64,000 nt of DNA from contig NC_090796.1 of the NCBI RefSeq assembly GCF_040054535.1, positions 8,492,501 to 8,556,500 of the forward strand, read 5' to 3'. Below, piece by piece: positions 1 to 13,500 of this stretch. How positions within the stretch are numbered: the stretch's first letter is position 1; every line of letters starts with the position of its first letter. A program made the translations under genes and the position numbers. The notes beneath the pieces were generated by a model. The model made no database searches and was not told the origin of the DNA. It saw only the letters and a list, made by a program, of their open reading frames with translations. The stretch comes from Antennarius striatus. Taxonomy: Eukaryota > Chordata > Actinopteri > Lophiiformes > Antennariidae.

Positions 1-84
1 ATCAAAGATGCGGTCTCTCTCTTTGGCGACCCTCTGTGTGAGGGACCTCAGTAGAGGGCCAAGTAGTAAGTGTCTGTGTAAAAG
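1..84 (+). CDS. rab11fip3: possible internal exon of rab11fip3 (partial, uncertain)
   Basis: Frame 2 is open from the window edge to a good donor (AAAG|GTAAGC at 85). It leaves two bases of a codon, which is the phase the next exon (855) needs. The peptide (ending SSKCLCKR) does not resemble the part of RAB11FIP3/4 I know at this place. It may be a lineage-specific or alternative exon, or not an exon at all. Confidence 0.25.
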
Positions 85-854
85 GTAAGCCACTTCAAAA
101 CTGCTTGTGCTGTTGTTTAACCTGTTGAGCCCAGTGTGGATGTTACTGCAGCTTAAACTGAACTGTTTGGTTAAAACGTAGTTCAAGATGTCAGTCTGAC
201 ACTTTATTTATTTCATGTTTTCACTGTTATATAAAAATAATAATTTAGCCTTGATTTGGACAAATCGACGAGCAAAAACGGGCTTCGTCAGAGTGCTGAG
301 AAAGCAGGTTTTTCTGCTGATTCAGACATCCTCATCCTGTGTGTGCTGAAGACATCGAATATATTCAGTTGGACAACAGGAAAGGCCGGTTTTCCTGTTA
401 AGTTAAGATCAAATGGATTATTTACTGAAACTCGTGTGACTCTGCCACAGCCAAGGCTTCCAAATCCAAGTCTGTTTTATTTATTTAATCTTTTTTACTT
501 GTGTTGGATTTCTAGTCAACTCTTTAAAAAATCCCATATCACAGCCTTTTGTGGCAGTGCAGTTGAAGGCTCTTAGAGTTTGGCTCTTAAAAAATGTGTG
601 GTTCCCTCTCACGTGTCTCTGGTGTTCCCATTGGGGGTTTGCCATCACCTCCAAAGACATGTTGCTTCGGCCAAAGCAGCCTTTGGGATTAATGTGAATT
701 AACAGATTAACTTTGTGAACAAATGAAGATGAATTATTTGAGGTTTACGTAGACATTTAGTCATTTCTAGTTCGTACACAAATCATTAGCCACCTTACCA
801 ACTGTTCATACTGGTGGATGTCTATTTTTATTCAAATTTGTGTGTGTTTCTCAG

Positions 855-3800
855 GTTTTCCCTGAATTCCGAGCTCCACAACCACCAACCAACCGTGGTG
901 ACGGTCATCAGCGGAGAGGAGGAGCACTTTGAGGACTTTGGTGAAAATAATTCATCAGAGTTGCTTCTGGAGAGCGCCTTGGAGGCTGCAGAGGGGCAGG
1001 ACAACTCCTCTCTGGTACGCTCTCCTCAGCAGGTCGATGGCTCCTCGCTTCTCTCCCCCAGGTAAGACAGGTCTACCCCACACCACAAAAACCAAAAGAA
1101 CTCAACAAAAATCCACTTGTTGGATTCTAATGCTGAGTGAAGAAAAAGTTATAAATGAAACGCTGGGAGACCTTTTGGATTATTTAACCCATGTGAAAAT
1201 TACTGTTTTAACCAGGCTGTCAGCTTTGTTGCTATCAAACCTTTCTGATAAGAGGTGTGACTCTTTTAACTTGTTGTTTAAAAGCCTCTATTTGCATTCC
1301 TCGGAGAAAATGTTTCTCTTTCAACAATGTCAATAAGGTCAAACTTTGATAAGAACTCAGTGGAGACATCCTTCGTCCTTCCTGGCCTTATCTGCCTCCG
1401 TCTCTAGGCTAGGTAGATGAAGTGCGTACAAACTAACAGAATTAAAGTTACTCTTATGTTACAAGTATTCTCACTATATCTTGTACTCTCGCTGTTTGAG
1501 TCTTAATTTGACAACAGTTTCAAGGCCTTCATGGACAGAGAGAGACCTGAAGGCGTATCGAACCTGAAGGTGCATCGACTTTAGTTGTGTAAGGTATCCA
1601 GGATGAAGCCAGGTTTTAAAACGCACGCCGTTTCATTTGTGTAGCAGCCCCTATTGTAATAATTTCCAATCATATTTTTCTTGCCCAGATACTGAGACCC
1701 AAAGCCAGATAATGTTTAATTCCCTCTCGTGATATTTCCATGACTTACATAGCCAGAAAGCTGTCAACAACAGAAGTCCCAGTTTTATAACCCACTGACA
1801 ATTTTTAAATAAACTGGATTAGTACTGGACCAGTACAAATAACAATATTTGAGTGTTTCTTTTTACCAATGAAAGTATTAAAATCGGCTTCATTAAAACA
1901 AGCTGCTGCCTTTGCAACAGGAAGGGGTATGTAAAAATATGCATGGTCGACTAGTTTTACAGAAAGCTGCATGCTGGTAAGACTAAAAAAAATAAAATAA
2001 CTGCATCCCACAATCTGTGCCCACTCAGTGTGAGTGCGTCACTTTGTTTTTAACCAATCAGGCTGATTGTTGCACACAGCAGCGCCACCTACGCACACTC
2101 CCACATGTATCCATCGACGGCACTTTGACAACTTGTGCGCACTCTGTTTCAGAAAAACACACATCACTGTGGCCATTACTTAATAAAGTCATCACTCATG
2201 CTGTCAGAGGAAAGTGGTCCAACTTATTCGGATCATCTAGTGCCGCTCACTCTAATTCTGTCATGTGCTGTTTCTGCCTTCACAAACAGCAACCTTTGCC
2301 AACGTGTTCTATAATTCAGATTTGAATGTACAATGACTTGGTAGAGGTGATGTGAGGAGACAGAACACAGTCCGACAATGGAATAACCTTTATTTACTGT
2401 GTTTTGGTTTTTTTAACGTATATTACGTTAGTTTTCTTGTGCTAAAGTTGAGTTAAAAAAAAGAGACATCAACTCGTTCTTCTTCCTGCAGTCTTCTGTT
2501 ATCGTACGCTATCCAGACACAGTCTGCATCACGTCTCTCTTCCACTTTGACCCTCACACTTTGCTCTTCCAGATCCACATGTGGCTTTCACAAACATACC
2601 CCGGACCCTCAGAGGTGTCTTGTCTCCCCCTTAAGTGCACCCCTTCTTTTCCCTCACTCATCACTTCCTCCTCCTCTTCCTCCCTGTGTTTCCTCTTTCT
2701 AGCGCACCTGCCCCTCTCCCTGATTGCTTTCAGAGCTTCCTCAGGGAGGAGGCGCTGGACTTTTTCTGTAGCCAGTGTCACAAACAAATAAGTCGTCTCG
2801 AGGACCTCTCCACTCGCCTCAATTTCCTAGAGATGACTAGGTAACACATAATTTGCAACCTCCACCAGTAGTGATCTGTATCAGTGTGTTTGCAGTGCTG
2901 ATTAGATGGAGTATCATGCATGTTCTCACAGTGTATGCATGATATGCTGGATTGGCAGCAACATGTGTGTCTTATGTCACAAATTGTACTTTACATCCTG
3001 TACATCAAAGTATATTTCGTGGATCAGCTCCATTTTTTTTACCATCTGTATGGTTTGACATTCATACATAATGCTTCTCTGAAAATAAGCTGAACACATT
3101 CATTCATGAAACTATGAACCCTAGGAAACTAGAGGTGAGTGGTTCATTGCGGTTTTTTGGTCATTCATCCCATCATGTTCATGCGTCAGCGAAGCTGCTG
3201 ATAGACGAGTAAAGCTTCTCAAAGAACCTGCTTTTGTTGGAACTGATGCAGATCCAGGATTACTTGATCAGTAGCCGTATTACTGAGACTCACTAATACT
3301 TAAACCCTGTTTGATCTGTACAGCTACCAAAGTTGAGATCAGAACTTAAGAATTCAGGATTATGATTTACAAAATCTACATAAATCCTATTTTAGGTTTT
3401 TTGTATGTATGTTGTATGTTACTAGAGCAAAAGTGATGCTGGATCTGCACCGTTAATAGAAACTGCTGTTTGTATTAGATTGCTGTGATGTGTGAAAGCC
3501 ATTTAGTTTCAGTTAAAAACAACAACGACAACAACCGTGATTTATTTGTGGAGAGCCACCTCAACATGTCTGTTGTCTCTGGGTCTCCTGTGCCAACGGA
3601 GAGAGGGATGGGGGCCGGATTGGACAAATAACAGCAGACTGTGCCTCTTTCCTCTATCTCTTTTTCTCTTCCTGAACATTTTTCCTGTTGTTCTGTCTCC
3701 CCCCACCAGCGCTGGAAAGAGGCTGTCCAGGAAGAAAGTAGCAAGGTAAGCTAATTCTCTGAATAATTAACACGTCAAGCTTTCTTGTAACGGATTGTTA

Positions 3801-4714
3801 ATCTTTGGAATTCGTGATATGTAAACTGATTCCCTCTTCCTGTGCAGACATCTACTGCAGAACAGCTCCATGACTCTGGACACCATGAGTGACTTGACGC
3901 GGGACATCCTGGAGCTCGCAGACAATGACATCACAGACAAGGTCAGAGTTCACATTCTAGATAAGTTAACTGATAAACTTGGACATTTGTTTGAACGCTT
4001 ATTCATATCTGGAAGCTGACAGGACTTTCACCTCGAAGAGGAAGCCGCTATTGGATGGATTTCTCATGCTTGATCGTTCTTGCAGCAATTTTTATTTCAC
4101 AAGTTGTTTTCTGTGCCCAGGTGCTCCTCTTGGAGCGTCGAGTGGCGGAGCTGGAAAAAGAGTCGGAGGCATCGGGGGAGCAACATGCCCGGCTGCGTCA
4201 AGAGAACCTTCATCTGGTGCACCGGGCCAATGCCTTGGAAGAGCAGCTGAAGGAGCAGGAGCTCCATGCTGATGAGCAGCTACAGCAAGAGGGCCGTCGT
4301 CAGAAGGAGGCCATGATCAAGCTGGAGAGGGAGAGGGGCATGGAGCTGGAAAACCTGCAGGCCAGGTGAGCAGAGGACAGTAAATGTTGCAGATGCATGT
4401 ATTGTTTATCAGATGGATTTATACTGGTAATTTATCCTTATTCAGTAAGAATGATCTTATCCCTTTGTGTCTTATTCTGATTAATGAAAAATGTTGTAAA
4501 TAACAAAAACGGATCTAAAAAAAAATCTGATTTGTTGTTTTTCTAATCTGGCATTAAAACATAGTATTGATACTATGATGTGTGTTTAAGTTGATGGTTT
4601 TAGGTGCGCCTGTTGACAGATTTAATGACACTTAAACGCCTTCTCTTGTGATTGTTGGAGGACTTGTGGCTCTATACTGCCACCGTCTGGTCGGAGTCTG
4701 GTCCTGCATGTAAT

Positions 4715-4792
<78 letters not shown>

Positions 4793-6026
4793 TGAGCTGT
4801 AATAATCACTACCAATAGTGTAGGTGCTGTCTATCTAAAGAATCTGTTTTGTTTCTCAGGCTGCAGCAGCTGGATGAGGAGAACAGCGAGTTGAGGTCAT
4901 GTGTTCCCTGTCTTCGAGCAAACATAGAGAGATTAGAGGAGGTGAGAGAAAATAAAATAAATCTTATCTCCTTGGTTTTTTTGACTTCCTGTGTGTCTCC
5001 CACTTTACTCCTTTACTGACACTCCTCCTCATCCTGCCCTTTTTTTGCTTTCTTCAATTTTGCAGGAGAAGAGGAAGCTGCAGGATGACACTGAAGACAT
5101 GTCTGACAGACTGCAGGAGGAGACGGAGTCCCGCAGGAAAATGGCCGACAAACTGAGTCATGAGCGCCACCAGAGCCAGAAGGAGAAGGAGTCCACGCAG
5201 GAGGTGGGACTGGATTCTCTGTGTACAAAATAAACACTGCTGTGTACAAAGTGTGTCACTTTCCCTGCAGCCATGTTAAGTTTGATTTACAATACAGATA
5301 ACATAAGCGGCATGCATCAGTGTTACTGTGTAAACAAGTGTTTCTACCTCCTGCAGCCCTCATTATGTTTCATAAGGAATTTACTAAAGGATGTCTTGAC
5401 TTTTTTTGCGCTTTAGCTCATTGAAGACTTGCGTAAACAGCTTGAACACCTCCAGCTGTACAAGCTGGAGGCCGAAGCGAAGAGAGGGCGCACACCTGGA
5501 GCAGGACTGCAGGAATACCAGACCCGCACCCGTGAAGCTGAGCTGGAGCAAGAGATCAAACGCCTCAAACAGGTAGGGCATACAATCCAACTGCTCTGCT
5601 TCTGCACTCATTTTAGTACAACCCTTCCAAATTCAGTCTCATTTCATTTCTGCTTTTGAAGTGATGCATTTCATTTAAAGTAATTTAACCATTCCAGGAC
5701 AACCGTAGCCTGAAGGAGCAGAACGATGAGTTAAATGGCCAGATCATCAACCTGAGCATCCAGGGAGCCAAGAATTTGATGTCAGCCTCCTTCTCTGACT
5801 CCCTTGCAGCTGAGATCAACTCAGTGTCCCGCACAGAGGTGGGTTCAGAAAAGATACTGGTTGACCTTTTGAGTGTTTTTCCCTCCACTGACTTTCCTTT
5901 GTTTGTTTCTAGATAATGGAGGCTATCCACAAACAAGAGGAGATTAACTACAGACTCCAGGACTACATTGACAAAATCATTGTGGCAATCATGGAGTCCA
6001 ACCCCTCCATCTTAGAAGTCAAATAG
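855..6026 (+). CDS. rab11fip3: Rab11 family-interacting protein 3 (3' part of gene, 5' end outside window)
   Basis: Class II Rab11 effector that links Rab11/Arf6 recycling endosomes to the centrosome, to the cleavage furrow in cytokinesis and to ciliary cargo delivery. Exons: 855-1061, 2703-2840, 3710-3745, 3848-3941, 4121-4365, 4860-4941, 5066-5203, 5417-5572, 5698-5838, 5913-6026. All phases agree and give 449 residues in frame. Visible features: an acidic EEEHFEDFGE segment, a CSQCHKQISRLEDLSTRL block, RLSRKKVAR, then a continuous coiled coil from about 4121 (LLLERRVAELEKE, RQENLHLVHRANALEEQ). The C-terminal Rab-binding helix carries the YID motif (LQDYIDKIIVAIMESNPSIL, then EVK and stop). 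That ending matches RAB11FIP3; RAB11FIP4 ends in a YMDKIILAILDHNPSILEIKH-type sequence. The acceptor of exon 2703 follows a strong polypyrimidine tract. The N-terminal EF-hand part lies upstream of the window. The gene-family call is firm; FIP3 over FIP4 also rests on the 16p13.3 neighbours. Confidence 0.93.
4714..4791. repeat. (GT)n microsatellite
   Basis: About 78 bases of GT dinucleotide with one or two interruptions, in the rab11fip3 intron 4366-4859. It ends about 68 bases before the next exon. Confidence 0.95.
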
Positions 6027-7360
6027 ATACCAAGCAGCCACAAAGAGAGAGGCTGTTAAAATATTGGAGACTTGTCGTAAAGAAAATTACCATGTACCGA
6101 AAAAAATATTCTAACATGATTTTATAGGAAAACAAATTAAAATCCCCTGACACCCACACCCACACCCACACACAAAGAAGGATTTTTAAATAGTCCATGG
6201 GCTGAGCAATTTTTAGTTATCCCTTAAGTCTGTGTTTATCTGTGAGTGTATGTCTAAACCCTCCTGAGAATGCTTGGGTTCTGGTGACTTCCATACATCT
6301 GGACAGAGGGACCTGAGTTTCACCTGTTGGGTGAATGAATGTGTAAATTCAAGATTAGGAAGTCCCCTCCCCCCCTTTCCAGAAACAAAAGTGTCAGTGT
6401 TTTATTGAGCTACAAAAAGATCAGATGCTAAAACAATACCAAAGGGCCTTAAATGAAAGGCAATCAGAAGTATTAATTCAGCGTACCATACATGCCTCAG
6501 TTTGGTCACTGGTGTGCTGCTGTGACGGTTGTGTGTTTGGCTGTGATCTCCTGAACTGGGATGAATCATACGTGAGAATAAACTATGAAGAAAAAGGTCA
6601 GGAGATCCGAGCAGCTGTTTCTCTCTATGTTTAGACGTTGCAGTGCTGTCTGTCGGTCTCTGTAATGGTGTGTTCTATCGATCAATCGATCAACCAATCT
6701 GGACACTCTTTCCAGTGAACCCAAGTGAAGGACATTTCTAGGGATCAAGGATGAGAAATGGCCAGAGGGTTGTTGTTTTTTTGTCTGTCTTGTGTTGGTA
6801 TTTTCTTTTTGTTTTGTGTTTTCCTTTTGTTTATTTTGTTACAATGAAACAGGGTCCTGGAGCTCAGGTTGGCTGGAAACCTCCAGTGGACAAAAATACT
6901 ACATTTCCCATCCCTCCTAAGCATAAAAACTAGATGACTCAAGTGGACAGTTTCCCACTAGTGTAGACTGGGTGCTTAACTGACAGAATACAAAATAAAA
7001 CCTGCTCCTTCTTAACTAGTTTACATGGTAAACTCACCACATGCTTCAACTAATCATGAAGGGAAACCTGTCAGCAGTGAATCAGCGGGGACCCGTGTCG
7101 GGTTTTGTTTTCTGAAAAATAGCCCACCTGACCCCAGTGATCTGTTGCTAAGTGATGGGGGAGCCAGTCCAGATAAACTGTTTTCTTTGCTGTTCAGGCA
7201 AATGATTGTGGATAAAAATACTGACATTTGATATGTTTAATGTGAATGATCGAATAGTTGTACTTTGCACTAAGTTTTGTTTTGATTTCTTTATTGTTGT
7301 GCTGATATAAATGTTTAATATTAAGGGATCATAAATAAAGATATTTTATATATGAAGATG
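6027..7360 (+). other. rab11fip3: probable 3'UTR of rab11fip3
   Basis: Non-coding sequence after the TAG at 6024-6026. It holds a short CACACCC repeat (6151-6174) and ends near an AATAAA at 7334-7339. The small ORFs here show no family resemblance. The transcript may instead run on to a second AATAAA at 9464-9469. Confidence 0.5.
7334..7339 (+). terminator. candidate polyadenylation signal AATAAA (rab11fip3)
   Basis: First canonical hexamer in an AT-rich context after the rab11fip3 stop, about 1.3 kb downstream. I chose it by position only. Confidence 0.4.
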
Positions 7361-10330
7361 AAGAATTTAGGATCTATAACTACTGACATAAAAGCAAAGT
7401 TAGGACTATTGTGGGCTGTGTCCCACTCACACTTTTCAAGATACACATTATACTGATTTTATGCCGTACTGAATATGAAATATTTGAGAACATTGCAAAG
7501 GAATTGCAATCATGTCTTAAAACGGGATTCATATTCAACTACATGCTGTACTTATGCAGCAACCAGGAGTTCCTATCAGGTTATTTCCCTATGATTTTCC
7601 AGACTTGGCCTGCAGATATCATACTGAAAACGTGGAAGACTCTGTAGCAATAATGCTTGGAAGGAAAGTGGACTTCAGTGGAGAGCAGATAACAGACCAG
7701 AAACACACTGCTCATTATTATTTTCTCTCTATTTTCAGAAAAGTACAGACTGATTTTGAGCTGTCTTGCTTATCGGTACTTTTCTGTCATCTCAACCCTT
7801 TTGGATTTTTTTTTTTTTTCTGAATCAAACTGGTCACAATTGTTGGATCGATCTCCTGGACTTTCTGATGGATTTTAAGTGTAATAGTAGTCGGAGGAGG
7901 TTGATTTAATCACCCTCCTGATCCAAACTGTGTGGCAGCTTGCACCACATGATCACTTGTTCACTTTTATCTCACTGCTCCTCTTCACCTGGCACTCCAT
8001 GGAAAAATGGCCTTGGATGTACATTTTCTGTAAAGTTTTTTCTACACTCATTCTAGATTCTAGGTATTTTTATAGTTGGAAGAACATTTCTTCTCATCTT
8101 AGGCTGAGAACAGCTGCCTGTATTCGCCTCTAGCATGTAGCGTGTACAGTATGGTTTTTTTTTCTTGTTTTAAATAATGCAAATATTTATTCACTGTCTG
8201 GCACGAACGACTCTTACTCTAAAGTCTGTTCTGCTGGTAATATGTTTGTACATTTTTGAATTTGCAATGGGGAGATTGTGGTCAATCTTGTAGAATTGAT
8301 GGAATTAAGGGACATGTTCACAGATAGGTTGTATCATCTTTGGGGAACTTGCCACCAGGTGCAAAAGAGTAATTGTCACCTGCTCTTAAATGGGTGTTGA
8401 GCCTGTTGCCCTCTTCCATAATGCTGATGTTGCTGAGTCTTTGGTTTATACTGTTGTCTTCCCAGGTGGAGTCAGGTTCTGCATGGAGCACCTCTTTTTA
8501 TTGTGCATCTCTGATTTAGACTTTTGACTGACAGATCATGCTGTTATTGTTTAGCGCAGTAGGTTGTGAGACCTTTTAATGTCCTCATATCACACTAACA
8601 CTATGACTCCTGCCTTTTAATCTGACTGGAGTTTTGCGCCATCGCATTCAGCATCATTCAAACACAGCTGGCTATGCTTCTCTTTTATCGCCCTGCTTAA
8701 TATTTTACTGTCTGTTTTTGACCGACTGCTGCAAACGTAACTGGCAACAGAACTAGCCGCTGAAGGATAAAACATTCCCTTTTAGCAGAGCTGATGGCAA
8801 TTGCACTTTATCCGCATCCAAGTTTCTGCTATAAAAATTACCAAAGATGGATGTTTGAACTTAAACAGATCATTTAATCTAGGAGGATGTTTGAACTAAA
8901 AACAATTGTTTCATCGATCAGGTCCTGAGACCACACTTTGGGTAATATTTTCCTCCTGACAAATCACAAATCAGCAGACTTAAAGCTAAATGGAGAAAAA
9001 TGGCCTGCTAGTTTCAACTCTGTGCCTATGTGTCTCATACTCTGCCTCTATTCTAACATAACGATTAGCCCCGGGGAAAGCACTGACCAATTGACTGTCA
9101 GTTTGTTCAATTAGAGATGAAGAAACATAATCTGTAAATAGGAATTGTCATTTTTGTGAACATTTTCTCTTTCAAACTCTCTTCCAGTGTCCGAAGGAAG
9201 TTGTTCAAGGCACAAACATCACTATTGTGGTAGTGTATGACTTGCCATTATGTGACATGGAAAGATAAAAAGAATATTGTAGAAAGTTTAAATTTATTGC
9301 TATTTTCAAAGATAAATGTATAAATTATAATAGTATTGGTTACAGCTGTATATTATTTTTGAAAAGTCCATATGCTCCAATCCTAATTGTTACTGGGAAA
9401 ATATAATTTCAGTCATTGTAAAAAGATTAAAAATGTTGAAGGTAAGACATGAAAGATTAGAAAAATAAATTATATTAAATGAACACGTTTGGTTGTGTCA
9501 TTTTTTTCCGGAGTTTCTTTCTCAATGAGGGACTTTTCCCCCACCACCGTCACTTATGCTTGCTGTGGAGGGCATTGTTGGCTTTCTATCTGTAAAGCGC
9601 TTTGAAATGTCTTCAGATGTGATTAAGCACTATATAAACAAAAGTTGATTGATTTTTAATCAGTCAACATTTAATACTTTTTGAATTAACCATCGGTAAC
9701 AGGATTCAGCACAGAACTGTTTCTTTATGCATCCTGTTTCAAAGCTGTGATGTAATTGTCTGTTCGTCCATTAGTCCATCAAATATCTTTGCAACTGTTG
9801 CAGATAGAAAGATTAAACACAAAGCACATTACTTGGGCGGCAAAGGGGATGAAAATGAGATGAAGACCTTGACCTTGAGAAAACGAGATCAAGGTTAAAT
9901 TTCAACTTTTCTACACTCAGGAACTGGATAAGATAAGACGAGGAAGAAGGCCAGTGTGAGTAAGACCATAGAGCAAAGCTTGTGCTTGAGTGTTGCAAAT
10001 CCTGTCCGGTGTTTGAACGCTACACCGTTCAGATTGTACACGGAACCTTTCACTCTTGCTTTCCGCGGACTTATTTCCTCGGTGCACCGTGCAGGAACAC
10101 ACGACAAAACACGGCAGCTGACTTCAGAACGTGAACAAAGAGAGGGCAATGCAAAGCTTTGCTTTAATAAAGCAAACATTATAATTAAAACAGTAGTCGG
10201 TATAAAAATATGTTGTCTTGTCAAGAGAAATTGATTTTTTTTTGTACCGATGTTGACCGGCTAACATTTTAAGCTAATTTACCTTTTCAATGAAAATGTA
10301 GCTCAGTCATCATTACCTCTGAGAATGAGG
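7361..10330. other. intergenic or extended 3'UTR, no gene seen
   Basis: AT-rich sequence between rab11fip3 and telo2. It holds poly-T at 7807-7820, a second AATAAA at 9464-9469 and a short dispersed repeat at 9590-9655. The ORFs (for example on the minus strand at 9895-10224) show no recognisable protein. The end at 10330 fits a splice donor (GAGG|GTGAGTAG), so 10.1-10.33 kb may contain the telo2 non-coding first exon and promoter. Confidence 0.6.
9590..9655. repeat. dispersed fish repeat 3'-end fragment
   Basis: The pattern GTAAAGCGCTTTGAAATG, then AGCACTATATAAACAAA, then a TTGATTGATT tail is the common end of a short interspersed teleost repeat. The family cannot be named from a fragment of about 65 bases. 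Confidence 0.55.
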
Positions 10331-10569
10331 GTGAGTAGACCTATAAACACAGTTATCTTCGTTACTGTTTGCATCGATGAAAGCTTCGGGGAAGTTTAGA
10401 TCTAAATCATGAAGATATAGAGTAACTCCATGAGCATCAAACGGGTGCAAGTTAACAGTCTTTATTTTGAGGGAGCAACTTTTTTATATGCATAAAGAAC
10501 ACGTTCATACATCGATAGAAGTGGTTCTGTTATACATGTGTGAAATGCATCTTTTCTGTCTTTGTTTAG

Positions 10570-10595
10570 TAGATAAATCAAACATTAACTGAAAG
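10570..10595 (+). other. telo2: telo2 5'UTR after a probable upstream intron
   Basis: A TTTGTTTAG acceptor at 10569 precedes 26 non-coding bases and the ATG. A matching donor sits at 10330/10331. This suggests a non-coding first exon upstream, but its start cannot be placed. Confidence 0.4.
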
Positions 10596-13500
10596 ATGAA
10601 GACCCTTATTCCAAATGGTGAGGTTCGCCTGGCAGTGGCTAAGTGCTTCCGGACCCTCTCCACGTCCACAGACAACGAAGAGGTTGTCCCCGCTCTTCAA
10701 ACACTCAACTCTTACCTGGATGAAAGACCAGAAAGTAGAACCACTTCAGTAGCACGGACTGAGTTCAGGAGAACTCATTTTACTCCTACCCTTCAGTTTC
10801 TTATCAGTAATATCCAGGCTGATTGGTTCCACAGTCTCACAGCCGCCGAGCGTACTGCACTATGGGACTCCTTGTTCCTCAGTGGTCCTCCGGAGCAGGC
10901 ATTGCTGGTGCTGATGGAGGGGATAGGAGAGCTCAGGTGGGTGGTGTTTAAAAATGTGTGGTCATATGTTTATCATTTCATCTTTTCATGTATTTCCTCT
11001 GTTTGTCTCTCTACTTCAGACCGAGCGCTAATCTAAACCACTTGGTCGGAATCATTGAAAAGTTTCTTCGAGGTGGTCGACTTGCTGACCTTTTGTGGTC
11101 TTACTGCCGGAAGACAGAAACTTGTGATTCCCCGCAGCTCAGAGAGACTCTACTGGGACGAATTGTGGCGCTGCCAGACATCACTGCCAACAAACTACAT
11201 CCAAACAACAAACCTCTTTTCAGCCCTCAGCAGTACTACCCACTACTAGCCACAGAGATGGTTACTACACTGAAGCGTACCTGCCAGGCACTCAGAAGTA
11301 ACAACTTTCAAAGTCTTTCTCCATTAACAACAGTTTGCAGTTTATATCAAAAATGTTTTATATGGAAATATTCTTTCTCATTTTGTCTTTTTACCTGACT
11401 TGTGTGTCTAACAGATGGCACAGACTGTAGCTTGACTTTTGTGGCTCAGACACTTGGGAAAGTGTGCATCCAGGGCCACAGTGGTGAGTTAAATCACATT
11501 TAGAAGAATAAAAAAAAACACTTTTAAATTCACTACATTTACGTTGCTGGTTTTGAGTAGACATTAGCTCTTCAGGTAATATTTGAAAATTTCAAACTAC
11601 CATATAAAATTTGTCTCTGACATCTCAAAGCATTTATAAATTTGTAGACATTTTACTGTAAATTAAAATTATGGTGCTTTTTTAGTTTTGTTTTCATATT
11701 TAATATGTTTAGTTTTTGAGCTCAATGAAATTATTCTGGGTTGACTGAGGGAAAAGCCATATAAAACATATGGACTCCTACCTTGTTATGGTGTCTATGT
11801 AGAATCTCTGAGACTGAATCCCTTTTTTCTACTTTCAGAGCTTGTGATGGCAGTGATGGCTCCTCAGCTGTCTGCCTACACACACTCAGACATGATCTGG
11901 CAAAGGGTTTGCTGGAAGCTCTTTGAGGATGTTCCCCAGCGCTGGGTGGAGAGTGTACTCACTGGACTGGTTCAGGCTGTCAGCAGGTAAACTGCAGTTA
12001 AGGTCTTATGTGACCTGTATTTGTAATATTTTATCTACCGTTAATGACACTAGTTTTTTGACCTGCTTTCCAGGCCTGACGTCTTTGGCAGGATCATCGG
12101 AAATCTCATTTTAACAAATAAAAAAGCCCAGTTTCTCATTACTCATAAACTGTTGTTACTACAGTACAAGTACGAGGTAAAAGCCTACACCCTGACATCA
12201 AAGTGTAATTTGTATATCATATTAAGCATTTTTTTTGTTTCCAGACTCGAGTCCTGAGAATTATTCTGGGCTATCTTGCAGAAAGGGAGCGACGGCCACT
12301 TCTTATTCAGGTGACAAGAACAGGATGTCCATCATCCAAACAATGTGAATTTCTTTGATGATTTTGACATTTTGTGTGTGTACATGTGTTCATGTTCTCA
12401 GGTGCTACGGTCTGTGTCTCAGACCTGGGCTAATCCTAGTGCAGTGAAACACACACCTCTAGAACAGCAGCTGTATGTCAGCAAGGCCTTGCTGCTGAGC
12501 GTAAGTCTGCTGGATGACTCTGAGCTGCTGGAGCTGCGCTCAGGTACAAGAACAATAATTTGTGTCTCAAATCACTAAATGAACACGTGAAAATGGGAAA
12601 ACTGTATGTTTACAGCAAATTAAAGGTATAGAAAGGATAAGAAAAATAGTTCACTTCAGTTTCATCTTTGTTGTGTGTCTCCTCAGACTTACTTCAGTGC
12701 ATGCTGGGTGGTATGCAGAGCCACTTGGACAGCAGTGTCCTGCGTGTCAGGCGTATGGGCATGGTTGTAGGAGAGTGTCTGAGTGCCCGCATGGACATCA
12801 GTGGAACTAAACTCAAGTTTGAGGTACACTCATTGTGCAGATTGCAAAACATTACCCTCAGTTGCCTTGTCAGCTTCCACCCAAGAAGATAAAATAGAAT
12901 AACACCGACTATGACTGTGATTTGCTGTGTTTTAGTACGATCAGGATGAGGAAACCCTAGAGCTTCTTTCCCTGATCACTCCCAGCTCCTTTGATGAACC
13001 TGAAGCTGAGCCTGTAAATAGGTACAACATATTTCTAACTGTTTATCAAGATTCTGCAATAATGTCCTCACCATTATGAATTATCAAGCATTGCTGTGCC
13101 TGTTTCTGAAGGTTGGTGACAATAAAATTTTGTTTAAGCGGTTCTTGAAAAAATTTACTTCCAAGGTACCTTTAAATCTAATGTGAAACAATAAATTAAT
13201 ATTAAATTAGCATTTTTTTTAACATTGGGTCTAATCCCTCTCTATATTTGTAACCATTGAAATTGCATAAGAGATGTTTGTGATTAACAGTGTTGACTCT
13301 GAGACCAGAGAGTCCGTAGATGTAACTCCATCTACTCCGAATGAATCATCTCTAAATGCCTCAGGACCAGGTTCAGACCTGGACAGGTAACTATTAGTTG
13401 TTCCGATCAGTCAGTGTAGCTGTTCTGTTAAATACACGTGTGGGATTTGATGTACTCTATTGTCTGCGTCTACTGCAGTGATGATGACCTAACTCCGTAT

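Noticed and set aside
2734-2840. Starting the rab11fip3 exon at the CAG acceptor 2731-2733
   Set aside because: That start is out of phase with exon 855-1061. The acceptor at 2702, with a much better pyrimidine tract, restores the phase.
855-6026. Assigning the first gene to rab11fip4
   Set aside because: FIP4 shares the coiled-coil layout, but its C terminus reads YMDKIILAILDHNPSILEIKH. Here the end is YIDKIIVAIMESNPSILEVK, as in FIP3, and the neighbours fit 16p13.3.
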